Shown piece by piece: positions 1 through 9,594 of a stretch of DNA of 64,000 nucleotides. Within the stretch, counting starts at the first letter, position 1. Each line of letters opens with the position of its first letter. Source of the stretch: CAKZLS01 sp963786305 (GTDB taxonomy: Bacteria; Pseudomonadota; Alphaproteobacteria; Rhodospirillales; Defluviicoccaceae); NCBI GenBank assembly GCA_963786305.1, contig CAWAYL010000007.1, positions 124,001 to 188,000 of the forward strand. The letters are read 5' to 3'. The notes beneath the pieces are model-generated. The model was not told where the DNA came from. It made no database searches and saw only the letters and a list, made by a program, of their open reading frames with translations. The translations under genes and the position numbers were made by a program.

Positions 1-206
1 TCATTGGCGATCCGGTCGATGTTCGGTGTCTCGTAGCCGACCAAACCGCGCGTGTAGGCGCTTATGTTGGACTGACCGATATCATCACCCCAGATCACCA
101 GGATGTTCGGTTGTTTCTCTTGCGCGAACGCTGGCGCCGCCAGAAGCCCGACAATTGCCAAGCTCAAAATGCCGACGGCACTTCTAAGATTGGTCATTCT
201 AATCAT
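1..206 (-). CDS. Sulfatase / arylsulfatase, N-terminal part (runs off window)
   Basis: This is the first 68 or so residues of a gene that continues beyond the left edge. The N-terminus is a classic signal peptide: a short charged start, a hydrophobic run (VGILSLAIVGLLA), then an Ala-rich cleavage region ending AFAQ. It is followed by PNILVIWGDDIGQSNISAY, the metal-binding start of the sulfatase/alkaline phosphatase fold (two Asp that bind Ca2+). The formylglycine motif would lie outside the window. The product is presumably exported and hydrolyses a sulfate or phosphonate ester; the substrate cannot be told. I chose the ATG at 204-206 because GGGAGG lies a few bases upstream; a second in-frame ATG is at 195-197. 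Confidence 0.8.
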   Translation of the reverse strand, partial: MIRMTNLRSAVGILSLAIVGLLAAPAFAQEKQPNILVIWGDDIGQSNISAYTRGLVGYETPNIDRIAN

Positions 207-459
207 TGCTCCCTCCCTTCCGTCCATCGATTTACTCCGCTGGACACGGCCCTCTGCTCACCCCCTGACGACGCTTTCGCGCGCTAAGCCGGCCAAGCCT
301 CCCCGCAAAACGATAAGCGCATTTCCGTGGAATGTCATGCGCGGGTTTTGCCCGGAAATGCGATGCGCCTTTGCGACGGGCGTAGCGCCGCCACGGTGCA
401 AGTATCGCGAGCGCAACTATCGCTGGTAACGATTTCGTTATGTTTCGCCGCGCTCTCTG

Positions 460-2658
460 TCAGGCCGCCGACGACGATTTCTCCGCCGACGCCCGTCGGT
501 TGGCGAGGGCTTTCTTCAGCGCCTTCATCATGGGGGTGTTGGGCAGGCGGTCGGTGGTGAGCGGCAGCCGGCGGCGCCAGTTGGGGCGTTCGTCGACGGT
601 GCCGGGCAGGTTGATCTGATCCATCGCCTCCATCAGGTCGTCGATCTGGACCATCAACAGGCAGGCGGACGCCGTGGCCACGTAACCGTGAATGGCCGCC
701 GCCAACTGCGGCGTCATCGGGGTGCCGTCCGGGTCGTCGACATTGACTCCCTCGGGAAGAAGGCCGTGAGCGGAGAGGGCGCTGAGCAGCAGCCAGCGGT
801 CGTGGGTCCGGGCCTTGCGCTCGCCCTTTTCGGCGTCGGCCGAGGGGTAGAGCTTGAGGCGGTGTTTAAGCTCGATGTCGGAATCGCTCCAGAACCCCCA
901 CAGCGTCGCGAGATCGTGCGTCGAGATGCATGACAGTGCGAGAGCCGGATACTCGTCGGGGGTCTTGAAGCGGTCCCCGTCCTTTTCGAAGTACAGTACC
1001 TTGTAGGAGAGGACATTGGCGGCGGCCATGCGTTCGCGGAACCCTTCCGGGACGGTCCCCAGATCCTCGCCGATGACCAGGCATTGGTTGCGGTGGCTTT
1101 CGAGGGCGACGATGGCAAGCATATCCTCGAAGGGGTACTTCAAGTATGCCCCGGAAGCCGGCAACTCGCCGCCCGGAATCCAGAACAGATGCATCAGCCC
1201 CATCACGTGATCGATGCGAAGGGCGCCGGCGTGGCGCATGTTGGCGCGAACGATGGCGATGAACGGCTCATAGGCCTTGTCGAGCATGCGATGCGGATGC
1301 AGCGGCGGGGTGCCCCAGTCCTGCCCGAGCATGTTGAACGGATCGGGTGGCGCGCCCACCGACGCGTCCGTCACCACCACATCCTGCGCGCTCCACGCCT
1401 CGGCGCCGTCCGGCGCCGCGCCGATGGCGAGATCGCGATAGAGACCGATGGAGACGCCGTTTTCCTTGGCGCGATCCTGAGCATGGGCGAGCTGGCGGTC
1501 GGCCTGCCATTGAATATACTGGAAGAACTGAAGCCTCGCCTTGTTCTCCTTGGCGAATTTCGCCACCGCCTTGGAGTCCGGTTGCCGGTAGCTCTTGGGC
1601 CATTCCTGCCACGGCTTCCCGCCGAAATGCTCTGAAAGGGCCTCGAAGATTGAAAACCGGTAGAGAGGATCTCCGCCGTCTTCCTGGAACCGCATGAAAC
1701 TCCGTTTCCGGCTGTTCTCTTCCTTCCCCATGATTGCGTGATTGCGTTGGAAGCTCTCGAACAGGATTTCAAGGACGCTTTGCTTCAGCTTGACCACGGC
1801 GGGGTAATCGACGAACGCCGGCCGGCGCGCCGCTTCGATGTCGCGGGCCATTCCCTCGACCGCCAGCTTGGCCTCGGCGGATTCCGCGAAATCGGGGATG
1901 GCTTCTACGTCCAGGTAAACGGGATTGAGGAACAGCCGGCTGCTTGGCGAATAGGGGCTGGCGCGATCCGGTTCGCGGGGAAAAAGGGCATGAAGCGGGT
2001 TCACTCCGACAACCGCGGCGTCGAGTTTGGCGGCGACGTCGACCAGCTCGGCGAGATCGGAAAAATCGCCGATCCCCCAATTGCGCTTGGAGCGAACGGT
2101 ATAGAGGTGTGTGGCGATACCCCACTTCTTGGCGCCGCCGGAAACCTCGTCGGGCAGGTAGCAGGCCTCCGGGGCGACGATCAGTTGCACGATCCGATCG
2201 CCCAGTTCCTTCACCCGGATCGCGTGATAGCCAAGCGGAAAGGTTGTCGGCAGTTCGAAAACCCGGCGCTCCATGTCGCGGCCATCGATGACGCGGCTCT
2301 CGACGACCGGGATGTCGCGGGGCGTAAAGGGGAACGCGTGATAGGCGCCTCCCTCCTCGATGACCTGGAAGGTCAGGCCCGTATCCGCGGCCTCCGCCGC
2401 CATGGCGATCGAGATGCGGGGTTTCTCGCCGTCGCGGACAACCTGCGCCGGCGGCAGAGGGGTCCGCCAGGGCGCATCCTCCAGCGCACGAATGCCGGCG
2501 GCGACCGCTTTGTCATCGGCCGCCGGAATGCCCAACGCGCCGAGGATGCTTCGTTTGCCGGCGGAGGAAACCGTGTGGCGTTTGCCCCAGATATCCCAGT
2601 AACCCGGTTCGATACCCGCCAGTTCGGCCAGGGATTCCAGTTTGCCCAAATCGCTCAT
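460..2658 (-). CDS. malQ: 4-alpha-glucanotransferase (amylomaltase)
   Basis: The 732-residue GH77 enzyme transfers alpha-1,4-glucan segments between maltodextrins in the cytoplasm, recycling the short chains left by GlgX and GlgP. Family signatures are visible: NPLHALF and SPYSPSSR (about residues 220-240), the nucleophile Asp in RIDHVMG (about 481), the acid/base Glu in IGEDLG (about 530), and the third acid in STHDLA (about 580). The length is typical of the long MalQ form with an N-terminal extension. The start is the ATG at 2656-2658, with GGGGAGG about 8 bases upstream. It is the last gene of a minus-strand set glgB-glgX-malQ, 25 bp after glgX. The frame is intact. Confidence 0.95.
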   Translation of the reverse strand: MSDLGKLESLAELAGIEPGYWDIWGKRHTVSSAGKRSILGALGIPAADDKAVAAGIRALEDAPWRTPLPPAQVVRDGEKPRISIAMAAEAADTGLTFQVIEEGGAYHAFPFTPRDIPVVESRVIDGRDMERRVFELPTTFPLGYHAIRVKELGDRIVQLIVAPEACYLPDEVSGGAKKWGIATHLYTVRSKRNWGIGDFSDLAELVDVAAKLDAAVVGVNPLHALFPREPDRASPYSPSSRLFLNPVYLDVEAIPDFAESAEAKLAVEGMARDIEAARRPAFVDYPAVVKLKQSVLEILFESFQRNHAIMGKEENSRKRSFMRFQEDGGDPLYRFSIFEALSEHFGGKPWQEWPKSYRQPDSKAVAKFAKENKARLQFFQYIQWQADRQLAHAQDRAKENGVSIGLYRDLAIGAAPDGAEAWSAQDVVVTDASVGAPPDPFNMLGQDWGTPPLHPHRMLDKAYEPFIAIVRANMRHAGALRIDHVMGLMHLFWIPGGELPASGAYLKYPFEDMLAIVALESHRNQCLVIGEDLGTVPEGFRERMAAANVLSYKVLYFEKDGDRFKTPDEYPALALSCISTHDLATLWGFWSDSDIELKHRLKLYPSADAEKGERKARTHDRWLLLSALSAHGLLPEGVNVDDPDGTPMTPQLAAAIHGYVATASACLLMVQIDDLMEAMDQINLPGTVDERPNWRRRLPLTTDRLPNTPMMKALKKALANRRASAEKSSSAA

Positions 2659-2683
2659 CGGTGCCGCCTCCCCGCGCCTGCGG

Positions 2684-4801
2684 TTATGTGTTTATCAAAA
2701 GGACGAAGGAGCGAGCGAGCACCGGATAGGGTCCCCCGCATTCGTGTGTTTCGTCGCTGTCCTCGACCGGGGTCCGGGCGGTATCCACCAACGGCTTCCA
2801 GCCTCCGCCGCACTTCGCTTCCGGCAGCGGAAACGCAACGTCGTAGTCGTGCGCGTTGTGCAGCATCAACAGCAACTCGAAAGAGCGCTCGGCGCCGCCA
2901 CTCTTCGACTGCGGCTTCGCGCCGAACAACTGCGCCGCGAGGAACCTGCCGTCCGGCCGGTTCCATTTGTCGACGGTCATTTCCCGGCCCTCGCGCGAGA
3001 ACCAGGTTATGTCCTTGATACCGGTATCGCCCACTTTGTCGCCGGTGAGGAACTTGGTGCGGCGGAAGGCCGGATGATCGTTGCGGATGCGCAGAAGCCA
3101 CCGGACATATTCGGTCAGCGAGCGGTTCTCGGCAGAGGAGCCGTCCCAATGGACCCAGCCGATCTCGCTGTCTTGACAGTAGGCGTTGTTGTTGCCGTTC
3201 TGGGTTCGGCCGAATTCATCGCCGCCCGTCAGCATGGGCGTGCCCTGAGAAAGCACCAGTGTGGCCAGCAGATTCCGCTTCTGCCGTTCCCGCAGGTCGC
3301 GAATGGCGGGGTCGTCGGTGGGCCCCTCCACGCCACAGTTCCAGCTGTTGTTGTTGTCGGTGCCGTCGCGGTTGCCTTCCTTGTTGGCTTCGTTGTGTTT
3401 CTGATTGTAGCTAACCAGGTCGTGCAGCGTGAAACCGTCATGTGCGGTAACGAAATTGATGCTCGACCAAGGGCGCCGGCCTTTGTGCTCGAAGACGTCC
3501 GCCGAGCCGGTAATGCGGCCGGCGAGGGCGCCGATGAGGTGGGGATCGCCGCGCCAGAACCGCCGCACGCCATCGCGGAACCGGTCGTTCCATTCGGTCC
3601 ATCCCGGGGGAAAGCACCCGAGTTGATATCCCCCCCAGCCAACGTCCCACGGCTCGGCGATCAACTTTACCTTGGACAGGGTGGGATCCTGCGTCACCGC
3701 ATCGAGAAATCCGGAATACGGATCGAAACCCTGGGCTTCGCGGGCAAGCGCGGTGGCCAGGTCGAAACGGAACCCATCCACGTGCATTTCCTCGACCCAG
3801 AAGCGAAGCAAATCCATGACCATCTGCAGCACCCGCGGGTGCTGCAGGTTGAGGGTGTTGCCGCACCCCGTGACGTCGGCGTATTTCCGTTTGTCGTTCG
3901 CCAGCGTGTAGTACGAGGCGTTGTCGATGCCACGAAACGACACGGTCGGACCGAACTCGTCGCCCTCACCGGAATGGTTGTAGACGACGTCCAGGATCAC
4001 CTCGAGACCGGCGGCGTGGAGGTGAGCCATCATCGTCTTGAATTCGTGGACGCGCTGCTGGTGGTAGAATTTGGCGTCGGCGGAGAAGAAGTTGACGGAG
4101 TTGTAGCCCCAATAGTTCTGCAAACCATTGTCGTTGAGGTGAGGCTCGTTGGCGCACGCCTGGATGGGCAGAAGCTCGAGCGCGGTGACGCCCAAACCGG
4201 TCAGTTGATCGATGACGGCCGGCGACGCCAGTCCGGAAAAGGTGCCGCGCAGCTCCTCCGGGACCTCGGGGTGAAGCTTGGTGAAGCCCTTGGCGTGCAA
4301 CTCGTATATGACGGTGTTCGACCACGGCACATTGGGCGATCGTTCCGCACCCCAGGTGAACGCCTGTTCGACCACCCGGCACTTTGGCGTGACGCGGGCG
4401 CTGTCGCGGCGGTCGAACGACAGGTCGCCCCGGGAACTGCCGCGGCGATACCCGAAGTGCGACTCGTTGATCTCGAGCCGGCCCTCGATGGCTTTGGCAT
4501 AAGGATCGATCAGCAGCTTGTTGGGATTGAACCGGTGGCCGTTCCGAGGGTCATAGGGGCCGTGCACGCGGTACCCGTAGAGCTGGTTTGGCTGCACGCC
4601 GACAATGTACCCGTGCCAGATCTCGTTGGTGTATTCGGGCAGGGTGATGCGTTCCAGTTCCTTGCGGCCCTTGTCGTCAAACAGGCACAACTCCACGCTT
4701 TCCGCATTCGCGGAAAAAAGCGCGAAGTTCACCCCCCGGCCGTCCCAGGTGGCGCCGAGGGGGGAGGGGCTTCCGGGCTCGATCCGATTACGTGCCGGCA
4801 T
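2684..4801 (-). CDS. glgX: Glycogen debranching enzyme GlgX (isoamylase type)
   Basis: A 705-residue GH13_11 enzyme that hydrolyses alpha-1,6 branch points of phosphorylase-limit dextrin. It shows an N-terminal CBM48-like region (GSPSPLGATWDGRGVNFALFS) and the GH13 regions DVVYNH, FRFDLA with the nucleophile Asp (about 345), LIAEPWD with the Glu (about 382), and TAHDGFTL with the third Asp (about 452). Catalytic residues are all present and the frame is intact. The open frame extends 19 codons upstream into glgB, but I start at the ATG at 4799-4801 (MPARNRIEPG), where homology to the family begins. With that start it overlaps the end of glgB by 14 bp, suggesting translational coupling. Confidence 0.95.
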   Translation of the reverse strand: MPARNRIEPGSPSPLGATWDGRGVNFALFSANAESVELCLFDDKGRKELERITLPEYTNEIWHGYIVGVQPNQLYGYRVHGPYDPRNGHRFNPNKLLIDPYAKAIEGRLEINESHFGYRRGSSRGDLSFDRRDSARVTPKCRVVEQAFTWGAERSPNVPWSNTVIYELHAKGFTKLHPEVPEELRGTFSGLASPAVIDQLTGLGVTALELLPIQACANEPHLNDNGLQNYWGYNSVNFFSADAKFYHQQRVHEFKTMMAHLHAAGLEVILDVVYNHSGEGDEFGPTVSFRGIDNASYYTLANDKRKYADVTGCGNTLNLQHPRVLQMVMDLLRFWVEEMHVDGFRFDLATALAREAQGFDPYSGFLDAVTQDPTLSKVKLIAEPWDVGWGGYQLGCFPPGWTEWNDRFRDGVRRFWRGDPHLIGALAGRITGSADVFEHKGRRPWSSINFVTAHDGFTLHDLVSYNQKHNEANKEGNRDGTDNNNSWNCGVEGPTDDPAIRDLRERQKRNLLATLVLSQGTPMLTGGDEFGRTQNGNNNAYCQDSEIGWVHWDGSSAENRSLTEYVRWLLRIRNDHPAFRRTKFLTGDKVGDTGIKDITWFSREGREMTVDKWNRPDGRFLAAQLFGAKPQSKSGGAERSFELLLMLHNAHDYDVAFPLPEAKCGGGWKPLVDTARTPVEDSDETHECGGPYPVLARSFVLLINT

Positions 4802-7137
4802 CTTCAGCGGCGTCCGCCGTCGCGGCTTCTGTTTCGGCGGCGCTTTCCGCGCCCGCACCCGCCGCCGCGTCCGCTTGAGCGACCGTTATCGGCTCCGCCA
4901 CTTCCTCCACCATGGGGCGCGGCGGCTCCATCGGTTTCAGGACAACGGTGCCCAACGGCGGCAAGGTCACGTCGAGCGAGAAGGGAAAGCCGAAAGCTTC
5001 CTGGTCGAACGAGTTCGACCTGACCGGCGTTGCCGACACCACTGCCTTCATAACACGACGCGTCGGTGTTCAAGATTTCCGCGTAGGAACCGCCCCGCGG
5101 AACACCGATCCGATAGGCTTCCCGGACCACCGGCGTGAAGTTGCAGATGACGGCCACAAAGTCGTCCGGGTTCTTGCCGCGTCGGATGAAGGAAATGATG
5201 CTGTTGTCCGAATCATGGCAATCGATCCAGGAGAATCCTTCGGGCAGGCAGTCCAGTTCGTACAGCGCCGATTGGGATCGATAGACGCGATTGAGATCCC
5301 GAACCAGGGTCTGAATACCCTTTTGCAGCGGATAGTCGAGCAGGTGCCAATCCAGACTCTGATTGTGGTTCCACTCTCTGCCCTGGCCGATTTCGATCCC
5401 CATGAACAGCAGTTTCTTGCCCGACATCATGTACATGAACGTGAGATAGGTGCGGAGATTGGCAAACTGCTGCCAGCTGTCTCCCGGCATTTTCGAGAGC
5501 AGCGATCCTTTGCCGTGCACGACCTCGTCGTGAGACAGCGGCAGAATGAAGTTTTCGGTAAAGGAATAGAGCAACCCGAAGGTCAGAAGATCGTGATGGT
5601 AGCGGCGATGGACCGGTTCCTTGCTCATGTAGCGCAGGGTATCGTTCATCCACCCCATGTTCCATTTGTAACCGAACCCCAGTCCGCCCAGGTAGGTGGG
5701 TCGCGAAACCATCGGCCAAGCGGTCAATTCCTCGGCGACGGTCATCACGCCTTCATTGTGGCCGTACACCAGTTCGTTCATGCGCTTGAGGAAGTCGATC
5801 GCTTCCAGGTTCTCGCGGCCGCCGAACATGTTGGGAATCCATTGCCCCGCCTCGCGACTGTAATCGAGGTAGAGCATGGACGCCACGGCATCGACCCGGA
5901 GACCGTCAACGTGGAATTCTTCCATCCAGTAAAGCGCGTTGGAGAGAAGGAAGTTCCGGACCTCGGAACGGCCATAGTTGTAGATCAGGGTGTCCCAATC
6001 CATATGCTTGCCCATGCGCGGGTCCGAGTGCTCGTACAGATGAGTGCCGTCGAAATAGGCCAAGCCGTGCGCGTCGCCCGGGAAGTGCCCGGCAACCCAG
6101 TCGATCAATACGCCGAGCCCTTCCTGGTGGCAACGGTCGATGAAGTATCGGAAATCAGCCGGTGAGCCGTGCCGGCTGGTGGGCGCGAACAGCGCCGTCG
6201 GCTGATACCCCCAAGAGCCGTCGAACGGATATTCGTGCACCGGCATCAGTTCGATATGGGTGAATCCCAGGTCCTTGACATAGGGGACCAGGTCGTCGGC
6301 GAGTTCCCGGTAGGTAAGATAGCGGTTGCCTTCTTCCGGCTTGCGCTTCCACGATCCCAGATGAACTTCGTAAATGCAGACCGGCGCGTCTCGGTCGTTC
6401 AAATGGCCGCGCCGGTTCAGCCAGTCGTTGTCGTTCCACTCATAGTGTGCTGGATCGGGAACGATGGACCCGCTCTTCGGCGGGTGTTCCGATTGCTGGG
6501 CGAGGGGATCGGCCTTTTCGGCCATGAGGTTTCCGAACCGGTCCTTGACCTCGTATTTGTAGATGGCTCCGACAGCCACGCCAGGGATGAAAATCTCCCA
6601 CACGCCGCATTCGAGGCGAACGCGCATGGGATGACGCCGCCCGTCCCAATTGTTGAAATCACCGAGTACGCTGACCTTGCGCGCATTGGGCGCCCAGACC
6701 GCAAACGACGCTCCGTCGACACCGTCGATGGTCGTTGTGTGCGATCCGAGCTTCTCGAATACCCGAAGGTGATTTCCCTCGACAAGCAGATGGATGTCGA
6801 GTTCGCCGAGCACCGGCCCGAAACGGTAGGGATCCTCCAGGTCGTATTCTTCGCCGTCGTTGGGCTGGATCCGCAGTCGGTATTTGAAGGCCTTCTTGCG
6901 GCCGTCGATGGCTCCGGCAAAGACCCCCTCATCGCGGATCCGCGGCAGATCCGCGACGGCTTTGCCGGTTTTGTAGTCGACGACGGCGACACTGCGAGCC
7001 TGAGGCTGGTACGTCCGCACCACCAGCTTCGATTTGGCGCCCTCGCCTTGCGTATGCATGCCCAGGACCGAGAAGGGGTCCCCATGATCGGCATGAATGA
7101 TGCGGTCGATCTCTGTATCGAGCTTGTCCTTGGTCAT
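4788..7137 (-). CDS. glgB: 1,4-alpha-glucan branching enzyme GlgB (active copy, one frameshift)
   Basis: GH13_9 branching enzyme that makes alpha-1,6 branches in glycogen. It has an N-terminal beta-sandwich (HADHGDPFSVLGMH), a CBM48 (FAVWAPNARKVSVLGDFNNWDG), and the catalytic barrel with DWVAGHF, nucleophile Asp in GLRVDAVASM (about 415), Glu in TVAEE (about 467) and Asp in LPLSHDEVVHGKGS (about 535). All catalytic residues are intact. Near 5008 the reading frame breaks just after GVGNAGQVE; the true C-terminus (FSLDVTLPPLGTVVLKP) continues in another frame to the TAA at 4788-4790. That C-terminus carries an unusual Ala/Glu-rich acidic tail of about 40 residues with no Lys or Arg. It is the first gene of the glgB-glgX-malQ set. 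A second, divergent glgB-like gene lies at 28.6-31.0 kb. Confidence 0.93.
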
Positions 7138-7325
7138 AATCTAGATAATCCCGTCGAGCGTTGCTTTTGCTTGTTTCAGCCAAATTCTTCCGATGCCCAG
7201 ATCATCCAGCCCCTTGTCATGTCCGCCGGTTTCTTGTTCTTCAAATTGCGCCCGTCGTTTGACGGGTTGTCCCACGAAGTGCCGGCATAATGGGTCAGGT
7301 GGCCGAAGAAAGCGAGAGGGCAGCC

Positions 7326-7685
7326 TCATTTCGATGCCTTTTTGGCCTTCCCGCCGGTGTCCGTCTTCGTTTTCCCGGACTTTGTTTTGGCGGTTTTGGA
7401 TTTGGTTTTGGCGGGCGCCTGCTTGCCTGAGCCCTGCGACTCCTTTTTCGATGTCGATGCGCTGGCGGATGATTTGGTGCGCGCGGGATGCTTGGATTTT
7501 TCGGCTTTTTTTCGCGGCCCCGCTTTCTTCACCTTGGTATCCGCGGCCGCGGCCGCGGCATCCTCATGGGCAATTTCGGTCACTGCCTGCCGCCAGTGCG
7601 CGTCGGACTTGCCATCGGGGCACCCCGCGCGTTGCCAGATCTCGTACGCGCGGCTTTCCACTCGGTTGCGTAGCTCTTTGTTCAT
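7326..7685 (-). CDS. DUF2934 protein with Lys/Ser/Ala-rich histone-like tail
   Basis: A 119-residue protein of unknown function. The N-terminal 50 residues match the DUF2934 pattern (RAYEIWQRAGCPDG followed by a conserved His-Trp). The remaining two thirds are low-complexity and strongly basic (repeated TKSK, KTKS, KAKK units), like an H1-type or nucleic-acid-binding tail. The start is the ATG at 7683-7685, preceded by GGGGGA. DUF2934 proteins are common beside glycogen genes in alphaproteobacteria; here it lies upstream of glgB in the same direction, with a gap of about 190 bp (7138-7325) in which I see no gene. The role is unknown; association with polymer or DNA is a guess from composition. 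Confidence 0.75.
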   Translation of the reverse strand: MNKELRNRVESRAYEIWQRAGCPDGKSDAHWRQAVTEIAHEDAAAAAADTKVKKAGPRKKAEKSKHPARTKSSASASTSKKESQGSGKQAPAKTKSKTAKTKSGKTKTDTGGKAKKASK

Positions 7686-7975
7686 TGTCTGCTTCCCCCG
7701 GGGCGGAACCACTGGCCGTGAACGTCAATTTCGCCCACCACGATGCGGCGAAAAGATCGCCAAGGCCAAGGCGATTTATGCGCAATGAAAACGCTAACGG
7801 CGACCGCGCTCGCTGCCTGAAGCAAGGCGACGGCGTTCACCCGTCTCGCCGGTCCCGGCCCCTGAAAATGATCTCCATTATCGACGACTTTCACACAAAC
7901 AACGTTTACGCCGAGGGAGGTATGCACCACAATACCAATATCATCGGATTTGGCTCGACGGTGGGGAGCCTGCTT

Positions 7976-9112
7976 TTGAGTGCGTTTCAGGGTGCCTCTG
8001 ATGAGAGGTTTGTCATCGACACGGATGGACTGCACGGTCTGATCCGGTCTTTGCGCGACACCGGTCACCAGGTCATCGGCCCGCGTGTCAAGGACGACGC
8101 CATCATACTTGAGCCGATCAATTCCGTTGCGGATCTCCCGGCGGGTTGGTCGGACGAACAAAATGGGGGCCACTACCGCATAGAGCGCGGCGACCAACCC
8201 GCGCTCTTTGGCCATGGTCCGGGCCCGCAGGCTTGGAAGCGGTATCTGTATCCGCCGGTCGAGCGAATGTTCAAGGCACGGCGCAACGGCGCCGGCTTTA
8301 CGGTCGAAGCCGCGACAGAGGAAACGCCGAAGTACGCCTTTCTCGGCGTTCGCGCGTGCGATCTTCACGCAATGGATATTCAGGAGACGGTTTTTGACAA
8401 CGGTCTGAACGCGGATCCACGGTACGTCGCGCGAAAATCGGCTTCGTTCATCGTCGCCGTCAATTGCTCGCGGGCCGGAGGAACGTGCTTTTGCGCGTCC
8501 ATGGGCACCGGTCCCCGGGTGGAAAAGGGTTTCGATCTGTCACTGACCGAGGTCATCGGTCGCGGGTCGCTACGAATTTGTCGTGGACGTCGGCTCGATG
8601 CGTGGTGGGGATCTGCTTGATCGGGTCGAGCACCGCGTTGCGACGGAGGACGAACTCAAGAGCGCCGAGGCGGTCGTTTCGCGAACCGCCGCCAGCATGG
8701 GGCGCGAGATGGTTCCCGGTGTCGCCGAACTGCTCGGGAAAATCTGGAGAGTTCACATTGGGATGCGGTGGCCGAGCGCTGCCTGACGTGCGGCAACTGC
8801 ACCATGGTCTGCCCCACCTGCTTTTGCACCACCGTCGAGGACGTCACCGACCTGTCGGGCACCGTCGCCGAGCGATGGCGCAAGTGGGATTCCTGCTATT
8901 CCATCGATTTCAGCTACATCCACGGAGGTAGCATTCGCCGCGGCACGGCGGCGCGATACCGCCAATGGATCACGCACAAGCTCTCCCATTGGCACGAGCA
9001 ATTCGGGACGTCGGGCTGTGTCGGTTGCGGCCGATGCATAACGTGGTGCCCGGTCGGAATCGACATAACCGAGGAAGCGCGAGCGATCTTCGCCAAACAA
9101 GAGGGGCGCTAG
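7976..9112 (+). CDS. hydB: Group 3b [NiFe] hydrogenase beta subunit, 4Fe-4S protein (two frameshifts)
   Basis: Iron-sulfur electron-transfer subunit of the soluble NAD(P)-linked hydrogenase (sulfhydrogenase/HydBGDA type). The recognisable part begins RFVIDTDGLHGLIRSL, continues through FLGVRACDLHAMDIQE and a Cys-rich CSRAGGTCFC, and ends with two ferredoxin-like clusters, CLTCGNCTMVCPTCFC and CVGCGRCITWCP. The frame changes twice, near 8580 (before FVVDVGSMRGG) and near 8738 (in GGGAAAA), yet the sequence stays conserved on both sides, so this is one gene. The start is uncertain: a TTG at 7976 has GGGGAG 8 bases upstream; ATGs at 7868 and 7922 are in frame but extend into sequence without family resemblance. 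It is the first gene of the operon. Confidence 0.85.
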
Positions 9113-9115
9113 CAC

Positions 9116-9589
9116 ATGGTGCAGATGCAAGGCTTGGATCGGATCCTACGCGAACATTCTTTTTTCAGGGGATGGCTGAAGACCATGTCGACCTGGTGGC
9201 TGGCTGCGCCGCCAATGAGGTGTTCCATGCCGACGCCTACATTTATCGAGAGGGCGATCGCGGCGGACAAGTTCTATCTCATCCGTCATGGTCGCGTCGC
9301 GCTCGAGGTTCATGTTCCGGGAAAGGCCCCGATCATGGTGGAGACGCTGGAACCGGATGACCTCATGGGATGGTCCTGGCTGGTTCCTCCCTTTCGCGCC
9401 AATTTCGATGCGCATGCCCTCGCGTTGACCCGTCTGGTGAGCCTCGACGCGGCCTGCCTACGGGGCAAGATGGAGCAGGACCCGGCGCTCGGCTACGAAC
9501 TTCACAAGCGCTTCGCTCCCGTCGTCGCCGCCCGGCTCGCCGCCGCGCGGCGCCAGCTCATCGACCTCTATGGTCATCCGGCGGATTGA
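9116..9589 (+). CDS. Cyclic-nucleotide-binding-domain protein of hydrogenase operon (two compensating frameshifts)
   Basis: A stand-alone cNMP-binding fold of about 157 residues, 3 bp after hydB. Visible are the beta-roll elements YIYREGD and KFYLIRHGRVALEV, then a C-terminal helix (ALGYELHKRFAPVVAARLAAAR). No DNA-binding helix-turn-helix is present, so it is not a complete Crp/Fnr regulator. Frame changes near 9163 and near 9262 compensate each other: the middle segment (GMAEDHVDLVAGCAANEVFHA) is read in a different frame from the ends. Proteins of this kind occur between the beta and gamma genes of group 3b hydrogenase operons; a regulatory or docking role in the complex is inferred, and the ligand is unknown. 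Confidence 0.8.
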   Translation: MVQMQGLDRILREHSFFRGWLKTMSTWWLAAPPMRCSMPTPTFIERAIAADKFYLIRHGRVALEVHVPGKAPIMVETLEPDDLMGWSWLVPPFRANFDAHALALTRLVSLDAACLRGKMEQDPALGYELHKRFAPVVAARLAAARRQLIDLYGHPAD

Positions 9590-9594
9590 GCCGT

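Noticed and set aside
2642..5023. A 793-codon open frame on the plus strand opposite glgX
   Set aside because: It is the antisense shadow of a conserved GH13 gene in GC-rich DNA; the translation is low in hydrophobic order and matches nothing, while glgX has every family motif.
7141..7329. A 62-codon minus-strand frame between glgB and the DUF2934 gene
   Set aside because: Short, no domain and no clear start; not convincing as a gene.
7868..7975. Longer hydB N-terminus from the ATG at 7868
   Set aside because: The extra 36 residues show no resemblance to the family; homology begins just after the TTG at 7976, which also has a better ribosome site.
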